From Rutidosis leptorrhynchoides (taxonomy: Eukaryota > Streptophyta > Magnoliopsida > Asterales > Asteraceae), in contig NC_092339.1 in assembly GCF_046630445.1 (NCBI RefSeq), forward strand, positions 52,723,001 to 52,787,000: a stretch of 64,000 nucleotides of DNA, written 5' to 3'. This document shows, in pieces, positions 11,969 through 24,159 of this stretch. Numbering within the stretch: position 1 is the stretch's first letter; every line of letters begins with the position of its first letter. Under the pieces are notes generated by a model that did no database searches, was not told where the DNA came from, and saw only the letters and a program-made list of their open reading frames with translations. The position numbers and the translations under genes were made by a program.

Positions 11969-12992
11969 TGTGGTATCAGAGCGAAAGAGGACTTCCTCAA
12001 CGATCCAGAAACTCAAATTCGTGTTTAATCAGTGTTCATTACCTCCGTTCTTCGTCAGTTTGACTTTTGTTGACTTTTGAAGCAATTATCCGATTTAACT
12101 GTTTGTAGATCGAATTGAAAAATGTTTCAGGTTCACAATCATCACTCTAAGCTTCATCAATCGTTTAAACACTGCTGCAAATTGAAATCATTCATGAATT
12201 TGAGATTTTTTTTATCGATTTTTTTGAAAACGAAGCTATGGAGATTAATGGATCGATTCAAGCTGTTTAAACGAATTGTGTAAAAGCAAAAGTGTTTTAA
12301 ATCATTACCCGAAGCTGTTTGAAGAAGCAATTTAGATTGATAAGATCTCAGGATCAAAATCACGATTTTAGCTCATTCTAGCGATAACCGCTCTTTATAC
12401 GGTTGGTGATACGAGTGATTGAGACGTACGGGAGATTTTAGGTGGAACGTACGAGTGATTTATTTAGTACGAGTGATTTGGGTGAAGTGTACGAGTGTAT
12501 TTTAAAATTAGGGTTCTAATTGTTTTTTGGGGGAAGAAACGTGAAGAAGAAACAGATACTGCAAGTCTAGTTCATCTAGTAAATTTGGTGAACTTTTGAT
12601 GTGGGGCCCACGAATTTGTCTCCTTATATAATGAACCTAGACTAGTTCATGAACTCTTTTGATTTGAACCTTGTTCTCTTTAAATTTTGAACCCACTGAT
12701 CTGAACCCCCACTTTTTGAACCTTTTTCACATTTGAATGCCTTTTAGAGAATTTAAACCCTTGACCCCCAAAGTTTTTAAAAGTCACGGTTCAGCCCTCA
12801 AAGTTCCATAATTTTACAAGGACTGACGGAGTTAAGTATCATTTAAGTACTAACGAAGAGGATTAACATAATCAAGAAAATTAACGATCCTTGTTAATTT
12901 TTCTAACGAAAATTTAAAAGTAACGTACGTGTGGGATTTATTAATTCTTGAAGAATTTTCAGAAGTTCAGTTTCTCGCAAGAACGACTTCAA

Positions 12993-13382
12993 ATGGCGAG
13001 TATGTCTTCCGTTACACCTCCAAAACCAACATGGGATCAAAGTCAAAATCATTTATATGGTTTGTGTACATGTGGGATGAGAGGTCCCGATTTAGAAGAA
13101 TATAAAGACCGAATGTGTACAATTAAGATCTTTAAAGATTATCAAAAGTCGAAAACTCAGCAAGAAACGATTGAAAATAACATGAAAAGAAGGATTCTCA
13201 TTTTGGAGAATGAATTGACTACTCAAAGGAAAACAACATCTGAAATTTCTCAGCTGGAATCTCAACTATTAAAGAGCAAATCACGGGAGGAGCTCTTACA
13301 AAAGAAAGTGTCTACTCTTGAACACGACTTGCAGACTCATGTTCTGACGTACAAAGAAAGTCATGAAAAGCATCAAGCATAG
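12993..13382 (+). pseudogene. Coiled-coil ORF of element A, unit 3, with early stop
   Basis: The frame matches units 1 and 2, but a GAG-to-TAG change at 13380-13382 ends it at 129 residues, before the F LTR at 13409. The coiled coil is otherwise kept. This shows the units have begun to decay independently. Confidence 0.75.
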
Positions 13383-13408
13383 TTACAAAGACAAAAAGAT
13401 TTGTTCGT

Positions 13409-15394
13409 TGATAATGCTAAAAACGAACATATATTTCATAGCATTATTCCTCAAGAAAGACAAGCTTTTAGTTGCAATTGTTCTATTTACAAGTAATATT
13501 CGTTTAAATAATAAAAGGTGAAGACAAAAGACAGATTCGACGAATTGAAGACGCAAACGACCAAAAAGCTCAAAAGTACAAAATACAATCAAAGAGGTTC
13601 CAATTATTGATAAGAAACGTCTCAAAATTACAAGAGTACAAGATTCAAAACGCAAAGTACAAGATATTAAATTGTACGCAAGGACGTTCGAAAATCCGGA
13701 ACCGGGACCAGAGTCAACTCTCAACGCTCGACGCAATGGACTAAAAATTACAAGTCAACTATGCACATAAATATAATATAATAATTAAATAATTCTTATA
13801 ATTATTTATATATTATATAATATAATAAACCGTCGGTAAACAAAGAGCCAAAGCTGGGTGAGCTGTAATTACAAACTCCGCGACTCGCGGAGTTTGAAGA
13901 GCAAAAAGGGCGCGAGTCGCGGAGCCCCAAAAAAATGAAACTGCCTATAAAAGCAAACGCAGTTTGATCGATCAAAATATCATAAAAATCAATCTCTCTC
14001 TATATATGTATACGTAATATTTATATTTATATTTTATATTTTAATTTTAATTTTAATCCTAATAATAAGGGTATGTTAGCGAATGTTGTAAGGGTGTAAG
14101 TCGAAATTCTGTCCGTGTAACGCTACGTTATTTTTAATCATTGTAAGTTATGTTCAACCTTTTTAATTTAATGTCTCGTAGCTAAGTTATTATTATGCTT
14201 ATTTAAAACGAAGTAATCATGATGTTGGGCTAATTACTAAAATTGGGTAATTGGGCTTTGTACCATAATTGGGGTTTGGACAAAAGAACGACACTTGTGG
14301 AAATTAGACTATGGGCTATTAATGGGCTTTATATTTGTTTAACTAAATGATAGTTTGTTAATTTTAATATAAAGATTTACAATTGGACGTCCCTATAAAT
14401 AATCATATACACTCAATCGGACAAGATGGGCGGGATATTTGTATGTACGAATAATCGTTCATTTAACCGGACACGGGAATGGATTAATAGCCACTAGAAT
14501 TATTAAAACGGGGGTGAAATTATGTACAAGGACACTTGGCATAATTGTTAACAAAGTATTAAAACCTTGGGTTACACTCAGTCGACATCCTGGTGTAATT
14601 ATTAAACAAAGTATTAAAATCTTGTTACAGTTTAAGTCCCCAATTAGTTGGAATATTTAACTTCGGGTATAAGGATAATTTGACGAGGACACTCGCACTT
14701 TATATTTATGATTGATGGACTGTTATGGACAAAAACCAGACGGACATATTAAATAATCCAGGACAAAGGACAATTAACCCATGGGCATAAAACTAAAATC
14801 AACACGTCAAACATCATGATTACGGAAGTTTAAATAAGCATAATTCTTTTATTTCATATTTAATTTCCTTTATTTTATATTTAATTGCACTTCTAATTAT
14901 CGCACTTTTATTTATTGTTATTGTATTTAATTGCACTTTTAATTATCGTACTTTTTAATTATCGCAAGTTTATTTTATCGCACTTTTATTTATCGCAATT
15001 TCATTATCGTTATTTACTTTACATTAAGTCTTGTATTTATTTTTAATTTTGGTTTTAACTGCGACTAAAGTTCTAAAATCGACAAACCGGTCATTAAACG
15101 GTAAAAACCCCCCTTTATAATAATAATATTACTTATATATATATATTTGTATTTTTATAAAATAAAACTAATATAGCGTTAAGCTTTGTTTAAAGATTTT
15201 CCCTGTGAAACGAACCGGACTTACTAAAAACTACACTACTGTACGATTAGGTACACTGCCTATAAGTGTTGTAGCAAGGTTTAAGTATATCCATTCTCTA
15301 AATAAATAAATATCTTGTGTAAAATTGTATCGTATTTTATAGTATTTTCTTGTAAAATTTAATAGTATTTTATACCCCTTAGCTTTAACTATCA
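13409..15394 (+). mobile_element. Element F LTR, unit 3
   Basis: A 1986-bp LTR with the same borders as unit 1 and the short form of the TA run. The primer site at 15403-15420 has an extra mismatch. The truncated internal region continues to 17190, followed by spacer 17191-17463. Confidence 0.8.
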
Positions 15395-17463
15395 AGTATT
15401 TTTGGCGCCACTTCCAGGGACAATCTAGCTTAAAAGTCGGAAGCGCAACGCTAATAAATATATTAAAAAAAATTATTTTTAGTTTACTTTTATAAAAAGA
15501 CGCTTTTGTAAAAATACGTTTTAAATATTCGAAAACATAAAAAGAAAAACAAAAATATAATATTTTTAAGAGTTTGTTAAATATTTAAGTTTTATAAAGT
15601 TTCTTTATTTTTATTTTATAAAAACATAAGTTTTATTTAAATATTTTGTTTTTATTTAAAACATAAAATCAAAAACCGAAAAAAAAAATTATATATAAAT
15701 CTAGTTTTAAGATTTTTATTTATAAAATTGTAACATATTTTTATTTCTATTCTAGTTTTTAAAATATAAGTTTTATTTAAATTATATAAATATTTTAATT
15801 AAATTAAAAATAAAAAAATAAAAAAATATATATAAATAAAATTTCGTTGAACCTGTCAAACGAAGCAACCTGATCTGAAATTTGAAACCCCGCGACTCGC
15901 GGAGTTTTCCAGCCTCAGGCACCGCAAGTCGCGGAGCAGCCCTGACACGGGTACACAGGAACCCTAACAGCATTAATTACGGGATAATTATTATTATTAT
16001 TAATTCTAAACCCTAATTAGGGTATTTTTATTATAATATTTAGTTTTAATTAGTTTATTTTGTTTTATTTAATTTTATTTAGTTTAATTAAATTATAAAA
16101 TTAATAATTCTATAAAATAAATAATATAAAAATAATATTTTTATAAAAATTGTACTTTTTACAACTTTTAGTATATTTTTATATTTTGTCCCTTTTTAAT
16201 TGTTTTAGCGTAATATTTGTGTTTTTCGCTAGTTTTTAGTTTTAAAACTTAGTTTTTGCCATAGTTATTTTTATTTCTAGATTTTTAGGCTTTGTCGTAA
16301 AATCCCTTAAGTGCTTTTTCTTTAGACTAAGATTTAGGTGCTTTAGAATTTTGCGACGCCTCTTTAAGTTTTAGTACCTTTTTAAGATATTGCCATTTGG
16401 GATATAGTTTTACTTGTAAGCTTTAATATTTTTAGACACCTTTTACCTATGTATCAATTATCATTCCAATTAGTAATCTCAATTTGCGATTATAATTTTA
16501 AGTTAGTGATAGTAATAAGGTTGGATTAGTCGAGTGTTTTTAAGTTTTATAGTCATTCTCTGTTTCTTTCATTTTTCGACGCCTTTTTCAATTTTTTTTT
16601 CTTTTTCGACCTTTTTCGACGCGCTCTTTTTCTTTCTTATTTCTCGCTATTCTAGTTTTTAGGACATAGATTTTTATTCTACTTCTTATCTAAATTTCTT
16701 AAAATTACGAAAATTTATTTTAAGTGGTTAAATTGATAGACATCAAAATTTTCTGGTTCGTAGTAATATTTGGATTTGTACGTGGACCGGGTTATTGGAG
16801 CCAAACAGTCCTCAATTATATTGAGACCAAACGAATCATGCCCCTCTGCTGCATCTTTTGGCTATTCGAAACGTGGGCAAAATCAGAAAAGTCTATTAAT
16901 TGGATAACTTATATAATTTTTCTTTCCTTTTAAAAAACTAATAGGATATTCAGTGAATGCACCGAGCAAGACGTTCACCACCTTTTGTACGTTCACCACC
17001 TGTAACTCGATCAAGACATCTAGCTAATATTACCGCCGTTGATTTTTCTTTAGAATCGTCATCCAGTCGACCAAGTACTCCAATTCAAATTTCCGATAAT
17101 CCGGTGGTATGCTCGGAATTCAAGTTGTGGAATTTGGATTCAGTGGTGGAGTTAGTCAAGATACCATGCCTACTTATTAAAGAAGAATAGAAAAGGGGAT
17201 CGGGGAGATAAGGGAAGCCATTAAAATAGTTTTGTATTAAATAGAAGGGTAAAATAGGAAGTTCAAGTATTATGGTATGTATGAATCGCAAATGTGTGAG
17301 GATCACCTATAAAATGCCAGAAGGTTACAAACTTACAATTGCAATGGATAACTAGTTCAGTACTGAAAACCCTACTAGTAGTTTATCATTAATGACATTA
17401 TTACGCGAACGGTACTTGTAATTTTTCATATTACAAGTTTAGTCCCTAATGTTTTTTTCTTAC

Positions 17464-17825
17464 TGTTAGGTCATATTTTATTATTGATGTGATTTGTATT
17501 CCTAATCCCATCTATAAATAGACACCATCCCTTACCATTTAGAGCTTAGCCATCACATAACCCTCATAACTCACACACAAAAAGTGTGTGATTACCTCTC
17601 CCTCTCCCTAATTCCCCAAACACACTTGTAACCTTACACTCAATGAATTTTGGCACTTTGTTATTCTAGCTACCGTATTCATCATCATCATAACAGCAAC
17701 AATAAACATATTCATAACTGCTAGTGCATCTTCATATTCATACACATATACATACAACCTATACATACACATACATAATCGAAACATGAATTAAACACGA
17801 ATTCAACCTATTTCTAATCCAAACA
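17464..17825 (+). mobile_element. 5' LTR of element A, fourth copy
   Basis: This LTR is 362 bp because 22 bp upstream of the TATA box are missing relative to units 2 and 3. It shares the CACCATCCC variant with the 3' LTR at 53029, where units 2 and 3 read CACCATACC. This supports pairing it with the 53-kb LTR as one element. Confidence 0.9.
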
Positions 17826-18848
17826 TGTGGTATCAGAGCGAAAGAGGACTTCCTCAACGATCCAGAAACTCAAATTCGTGTTTAATCAGTGTTCATTACC
17901 TCCGTTCTTCGTCAGTTTGACTTTTGTTGACTTTTGAAGCAATTATCCGATTTAACTGTTTGTAGATCGAATTGAAAAATGTTTCAGGTTCACAATCATC
18001 ACTCTAAGCTTCATCAATCGTTTAAACACTGCTGCAAATTGAAATCATTCATGAATTTGAGATTTTTTTTATCGGTTTTTTGAAAACGAAGCTATGGAGA
18101 TTAATGGATCGATTCAAGCTGTTTAAACGAATTGTGTAAAAGCAAAAGTGTTTTAAATCATTACCCGAAGCTGTTTGAAGAAGCAATTTAGATTGATAAG
18201 ATCTCAGGATCAAAATCACGATTTTAGCTCATTCTAGCGATAACCGCTCTTTATACGGTTGGTGATACGAGTGATTGAGACGTACGGGAGATTTTAGGTG
18301 GAACGTACGAGTGATTTATTTAGTACGAGTGATTTGGGTGAAGTGTACGAGTGTATTTTAAAATTAGGGTTCTAATTGTTTTTTGGGGGAAGAAACGTGA
18401 AGAAGAAACAGATACTGCAAGTCTAGTTCATCTAGTAAATTTGGTGAGCTTTTGCTGTGGGACCCACGAACTTGTCTCCTTATATAATGAACCTAGACTA
18501 GTTCATGAACTCTTTTGATTTGAACCTTGTTCTCTTTAAATTTTGAACCCACTGATCTGAACCCCCACTTTTTGAACCTTTTTCACATTTGAATGCCTTT
18601 TAGAGAATTTAAACCCTTGACCCCCAAAGTTTTTAAAAGTCACGGTTCAGCCCTCAAAGTTCCAGAATTTTACAAGGACTGACGGAGTTAAGTATCATTT
18701 AAGTACTAACGAAGAGGATTAACATAATCAAGAAAATTAACGATCCTTGTAAATTTTTCTAACGAAAATTTAGAAGTAACGTACGTGTGGGATTTATTAA
18801 TTCTTGAAGAATTTTCAGAAGTTCAGTTTCTCGCAAGAACGACTTCAA

Positions 18849-19313
18849 ATGGCGAGTATGTCTTCCGTTACACCTCCAAAACCAACATGGGATCAAAGTC
18901 AAAATCACTTACATGGTTTTGTGTACATGTGGGATGAGAGGTCCCGATTTAGAAGAATATAAAGACCGAATGTGTACAGTTAAGATCTTTGAAGATTATC
19001 AAAAGTCAAAAACTCGGCAAGAAACAATTGAAAATAACATGAAAAGAAGGATTCTCATTTTGGAGAATGAATTGACTACTCAGAGGAAAACAACATCTGA
19101 AATTTCTCAGCTGGAATCTCAACTATTAAAGAGCAAATCACGGGAGGAGCTCTTACAAAAGAAAGTGTCTACTCTTGAACACGACTTGCAGACTCATGTT
19201 CAGACATACAAAGAAAGTCAAGAAAAGCATCAAGCAGAGTTACAAAGACAAAAAGATTTGTTCGTCAAGGATGAAACTTTGTATGACGACATTATGGAAC
19301 AGATGTTTCAATT
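18849..19313 (+). pseudogene. Coiled-coil ORF of element A, fourth copy, 5' part
   Basis: The ATG at 18849 matches units 1 to 3. An extra T in the TTTT run at 18917-18920 shifts the frame, and an alternative ATG at 18913 re-enters it. The coiled coil then extends beyond the point where F sits in units 1 to 3 until element C interrupts it at 19314. The reading frame resumes after C at 51774. This copy shows what the longer protein looked like: a long Lys/Glu/Gln-rich coiled coil. Confidence 0.7.
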
Positions 19314-19609
19314 TGTGACCCGTATTAAATCTTCATGTACGGACCATCAACAACAGGATCATTACAAGGTCAAACACTATATGCGTTTTCAAAACAAGTT
19401 TGCATTCATGGTAAAAAGGTGACGTCATAACTAACGTCGAATGTTTTACATCAAAAGTATGCTTTTATGAATAGAAGCAAAGATAATAGTGCGTGACCCT
19501 TAGGTCGTTACAAATCATAGTTTCAAAAGTAATAATGTTTATGAATGCAAGATAAACGTTCATGCGGTGACATCTCTAAAGCAGCGGGTGTCTACAGCAA
19601 GACTAGTAC

Positions 19610-19687
19610 AACAGCGGAAGCGGCTAACATTAAGCACCTGAGAAAAACATGCTTAAAAACGTCAACACAAAGGTTGGTGAGCTATAG
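19610..19687 (-). promoter_or_regulatory. Conserved LTR block with stem-loop, element C
   Basis: On the element strand this contains CTCACCAACC, a short loop, GTTGAC, then AAGCATGTTT and CAGGTG, ending near CCGCTG. Close counterparts occur in the LTRs of B and of the solo LTR at 60235, although those LTRs differ widely elsewhere. The second C copy is at 49179-49256. The function is unknown. Confidence 0.5.
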
Positions 19688-22063
19688 TTTAAGTATAACA
19701 GTAATGTAAGGTAGGCCACGAGATTTCAGTGCTACAAAGAGCGTTTCAAAACAGTATGATAAAGTATATGTTTAACCGTGGGCACTTGGTAACTAACTTA
19801 ACGTTTATAACCCCCTGAAAGTACACTTGGCGAGTGCGTATGTTTACTAAGTATTAAACACCCATTAAATGCTAGCGCTACTAGCCCGAGTGGGGATGTC
19901 AAACCCTATGGATCCATATCTAAGATTCGCGTTCACCGGTTCAAAAACCAATGACTAAACGTTACTGAGCTAAAGGGAATGTTTATGCCGTTGTATAACC
20001 CACACATATATAAAGTTTAAGTACTCGTGCCTAGTATGTAAAACGTAAAATGCACATGTATTCTCAGTTCCCAAAATAGTTAAAGTAAAAAGGGATGCTA
20101 TAACTCACAGTGGTAAAGTAGTAGTAAAGTTGAGTCGGGAAGTAAGCAAGTATGTAGGTCCGGAAAGTCCTCAACCTAAGTCAAAAGTTACTAAGTCAGT
20201 AAATCGTCCCAATAGGTTTAAATGTATGTAAATTAGGTCTTAAGTATCATCATCATTCATCATTAAGTCAAAAGGGTAAAGTAAGTTTTCAATCAAGTAA
20301 AGAGTTTAAAACAAAGGCTAACTTCGATCAGTCACCACGGCCTCTATACCTACTGAAATAAGGTGAGACTAGTGACCATGGCTCCGTATATGAGTCCTTT
20401 AGTTGTGGTAAAAATTCCAGAAGCAAATTCGTATTCGTTTGACCGTGGCGACGGTCTAAGTGCGAGTAGGTCAGAATTTTCAGCACAACGTTAAAAGGAC
20501 ATAGTGACACTCGGAGGGCCATAAATCCTAAACCGTAACTCGGATTAAGACGACTTAAACGAAAAATTATCTAATCGAACAGAGCTAACTGAAAATCAAC
20601 TTTACAGTAGCCCAGGTATTCTGATCAGTTCCAGAAAATAGTAAACAGTTGGTTCCGGTGGGTTCTTGGTGCTTGATGTTCATCACGGTTCTCATCTTTG
20701 ATGCATATAGCTTCAAGTGTACAACTCGTTGATGTGTTTACATCATATTTACCAAGTTTTGACCATCATAACACAAGTGTAAGTCTAAGATAAGTAGCAC
20801 AACTCAATTAAGTGTTGCAAGTAGTTTGATGAACCAAAGTTACATCAAGATCTTATATTTATCACATACATGAGTTATAAAAGTAATATTGAACTACAAA
20901 CTTGAAAGTAAACTAACTAATCATGATCTTAAGTTGTAGAACATAGTTCTTAGTTAGATCTTGAAGATCCTAGACCCAAAAGTCTAGATCTAAAGTTCTT
21001 AAGTTAAATCCAACACAAGTATATGAAGTTATAACTAAAAAGTTATACTTCTATGTTCTTGAACTTACAAAGTTAACTTTTAGTTTCAAGAAATATGAGA
21101 TCAAGATTAACTAGTAATACTTGACCAAATCACAACTTTAAAGTACATAAAATGAAGAAATAAGTTAAATCTACAAGTAACAAGTTCATGGTTGTTCATA
21201 CTTTAAAGATTCAAGCCAAGGCTTTGATCTTTAAGAATGTAAACTTTAAGTTTACAAACATGAATCACAAGTAATGATTTACAACACATGAACTTACAAT
21301 CTTTTAAAACATTAAGTGTAGAACATAAACTAGGAAGTTTTGTTCTTGTAAATACAAGATAATATGAAGAATTAAACTAGAAAGTTTGATTCTTGTACTA
21401 GTAAGTAAACAACTAACAAAGACAAGTAAGTAATCAACAACAAGAACAAGTAACAAACAAGCATAAGATGATGATGAAGATGGTTTAGGATTCGGTTTTA
21501 CAAGAGAAGGAGAAAAAGCTCAAGTTACTTACAATATTTGAGAGAGAATGAGAGAAAAAGAAGAAGTATTTTTGTGTGTGTGAAAAGTGAAATGAGAACA
21601 AAAGAATACTAGTAGATATGAGTCACAAAAAAAAGATTTGAACACCTCTTTTACCAATGGTGGCTGACGGTTTCAAAGGAGAAGGGGGGAGGGAAATGTC
21701 CACAAGGTTCTTACATGTAATTGTCTTAAAATGGTATTAAAGTTAGCTTGCATGGGAACTAGGTGTAATGGAACAAGTAACAAGTCTCCTTACTTTACTA
21801 ACCATTCTAGTTTCATCTCAAAGTAATACTTACATGAGTGATGGGCTAATAAGTCCATTAAGGTGAGTAGAGTGGGCTTCTAAGTCCACTAACACTAATG
21901 AAAGCCCAAGTTCAAGTGATTAACAATTTAAATCCAACAAAGCCCAAGTAATTAACTAGTAACTTTAGTTAATTAAAAATGATTAATAAAAATCAATCAT
22001 GAATGTAAATAATATCTGAAAATATTATTCGTGAAATATTCGTGCGTCACAAAGACGTGTCGG

Positions 22064-23249
22064 TGATCGGTTCATAAATACCGATTGTGTTTTGATATTA
22101 AAAGATGAATTTTATGTGTGCATTTGAGGTTGAAAAGGCTCTTTTATAAGGTTTTTATAATGGGTAACGAGTCAAGACGAAACGCGAAAACGAGGATTAA
22201 AACGAGAAAAGGGCGCGAAAAAAGTACCCAGCCGCAAATTGCGGCTGGTGAGAGTAAATTGCGGCTGGCTTGAAATTAAAAGTTTGGTCAGGTCAGAAAC
22301 GGGCATAAGGAGGCGCTTGGTTTTTGCGGCTGGGCGCAAATTGCGGCTGGTAAGAGTAAATCGCGGCTGGGCGTATTTTTGGATAGAATTTAGAGCCGGA
22401 TTTGAGGGATTTCAAGCTTGGCGAATACCCTACTTCATTCCTATATAAAGGAAACCCTAGGCTACGAATAAGACATCTTTTCCATCAGTTTAAGGAGCAT
22501 CAAACACACAAAAACACACCATCAATCATCATCAAATCAAGATTCAAGCTAGGTTTCAAGGAGTGTTCATCATGCAACTTCAAGAAGCAACCATGATCAT
22601 CATCACCAACATGCTTGGCTAGTTTCTTTTACTTTATTCCTTGCATGAACAATTATTGTATGTTTAGTTCTTCATTTACTCATGTGATTCTTGATTTTGT
22701 AATCCTTATGTCTTTTGGTTTATAATTTCATTGAATCTTTTGAATTATCATTTAATGCAAGTTTGAAAGTTATTGATTGTTGCAAGACAAGTGATTGATA
22801 TTTAATATCTTGTGCTTAATCCAACCTAGTTACAATTTAGTATAGGGAAAAAGACAACGTGTGTAAGTAGCATTGCTTGTGCTCAAGATAATCATAAATT
22901 GGAAAACTGAAGAAGTCTTGTCTATGAGATTTAGTTGATAATTTGATAGCATAAGAATTTGTTGAACTAGTACATGCATAATTGGAATTGCTAAGGAATA
23001 AAGGCTTCCATCCAATTGATTACAACCTTTTCGTTTAGTTCATTGTTTATGCTCTTAAATACTCAAAGTTTACATTTGCTTAGTAATTGTTAATCTAGTC
23101 TTTACTTTAGTTAATTTTAGTTAATCACAAACAAACCAATCTTGAAATTGCTTGCTAATTAACCATAACTTCCCGTGGAACGAATCCTGCTTACCCTATC
23201 TAAAGTAGAGTAATTAGGCTATTTTTGACCGGCCCTTCGACACCGATCA
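22064..23249 (+). mobile_element. 5' LTR of element D
   Basis: A 1186-bp LTR. It has a 21-nt palindrome (22228-22248; arms CCAGCCGCAA and TTGCGGCTGG), further AAATTGCGGCTGG-like copies up to about 22370, and a TATA box at 22442. The 3' LTR lacks 44 bp that include this TATA box. Confidence 0.9.
22442..22450 (+). promoter_or_regulatory. TATA box in D 5' LTR
   Basis: TATATAAAG in an otherwise suitable promoter setting. It is absent from the 3' LTR through a 44-bp deletion, so only the 5' LTR keeps the core promoter. Confidence 0.6.
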
Positions 23250-23254
23250 AATTT

Positions 23255-23272
23255 TGGCGCCGCTGCCGGGGA
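23255..23272 (+). other. Primer binding site of element D
   Basis: TGGCGCCGCTGCCGGGGA starts five bases after the LTR end. It closely matches the Asp-tRNA-type site typical of Athila/Tat elements. Confidence 0.9.
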
Positions 23273-23439
23273 AGTGTGCGCTTGATTTGCAAGCTCTTAT
23301 TTTATTGCTTTCGTGTTAAATTAGAAAAACAAAAAAAAATTATAAAACCAATAAAAATCCAAAAATTATGTTTTGTTTATTTTGTTTTTGTCAGTTTTAC
23401 GCTCGGTGTTCTTGTTTTTGTTGAAGTGCAGGATAGTGT

Positions 23440-24156
23440 ATGCAAACTCGGAGTTTGGGAGATCAAAATCTTAAGCCTTTAGACCCGGAAATCGATAAAT
23501 CTACAAAAGCTAATCGAAAAGCTACAAGAATCTTAAAGGGTTCGACAGTGGCTTCAGCATCCACTCAACCACAGTTAGAGACACATCTGATTGTTCCACC
23601 AAACTCTCCTAAGTCAGAGTCTGACACGGAAGAGGAAGTTTTTGATCAACGAGACGAGATGGCCGAACGACCAAGAGGAGTAGACACCTACTACCAACCG
23701 GGTGATTTTGAGGATCATTCACCCATTGTTTATCCTGCACCGGCAGGAGGAAACAACCGACGATTTGAGGTCCGATCTCAACTCATTTCGATCTTGCCAA
23801 CCTACCGAGGTATGGCTAATGAGGAACCATATGAACACATCACTGAATTTAATGGGATATGTGCTACTAATCAGGTAAACGGTTTCACTGATGATGAGGT
23901 ACGTCTTCGATTATTTCCTTATTCACTTAAGGATAAGGCAAAAAGATGGTATCTCTCCTTGCCCGCCCGGAGTATTAATACTTGGGCGGAAATGAAAAAA
24001 CGATTTTTAGAAGAATTTTACCCTATAAGTAAAACTTCAGACATGCGTACGCAAATAAAATCTTTTAAACAATTACCGGGTGAATTATTTCATGAAACGT
24101 ATGAACGACTGAAGGAGTTACTTAGGGCATGTCCACACCATGAGATACCCAAGTGA
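23440..24156 (+). pseudogene. Gag N-terminal part of element D
   Basis: This 238-residue frame starts at the ATG 168 bp after the primer site. An acidic, low-complexity N-terminus is followed from about residue 110 by a retrotransposon gag core with LFPYSLKDKAKRWYLSLPA and a RTQIKSFKQLPGE stretch, typical of Athila/Tat gag. The frame is cut by a TGA at 24154-24156 and continues in the same frame directly after it, so the break is a single nonsense codon rather than a frameshift. Gag would form the particle that packages element RNA in the cytoplasm. Confidence 0.85.
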
Positions 24157-24159
24157 GAA

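Larger units (their letters stand above)
1..17463. repeat. Tandem array of three chimeric retrotransposon units of about 5.9 kb
   Basis: The sequence starting at 1 recurs at 5879, about 11800 and about 17655. Measured between A-type LTR starts (5664, 11585, 17464) the units are 5921 and 5879 bp. The order inside each is A LTR, Met-type primer site, leader, coiled-coil ORF, F LTR, Asp-type primer site, truncated F internal region, unique spacer. The units differ by only scattered substitutions, a (TA)n expansion in unit 2 and a deletion of about 15 bp near 10862 in unit 2. The first unit begins upstream of the window, so the true copy number is unknown. Such close similarity implies recent duplication; unequal exchange is my inference. 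Confidence 0.95.
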
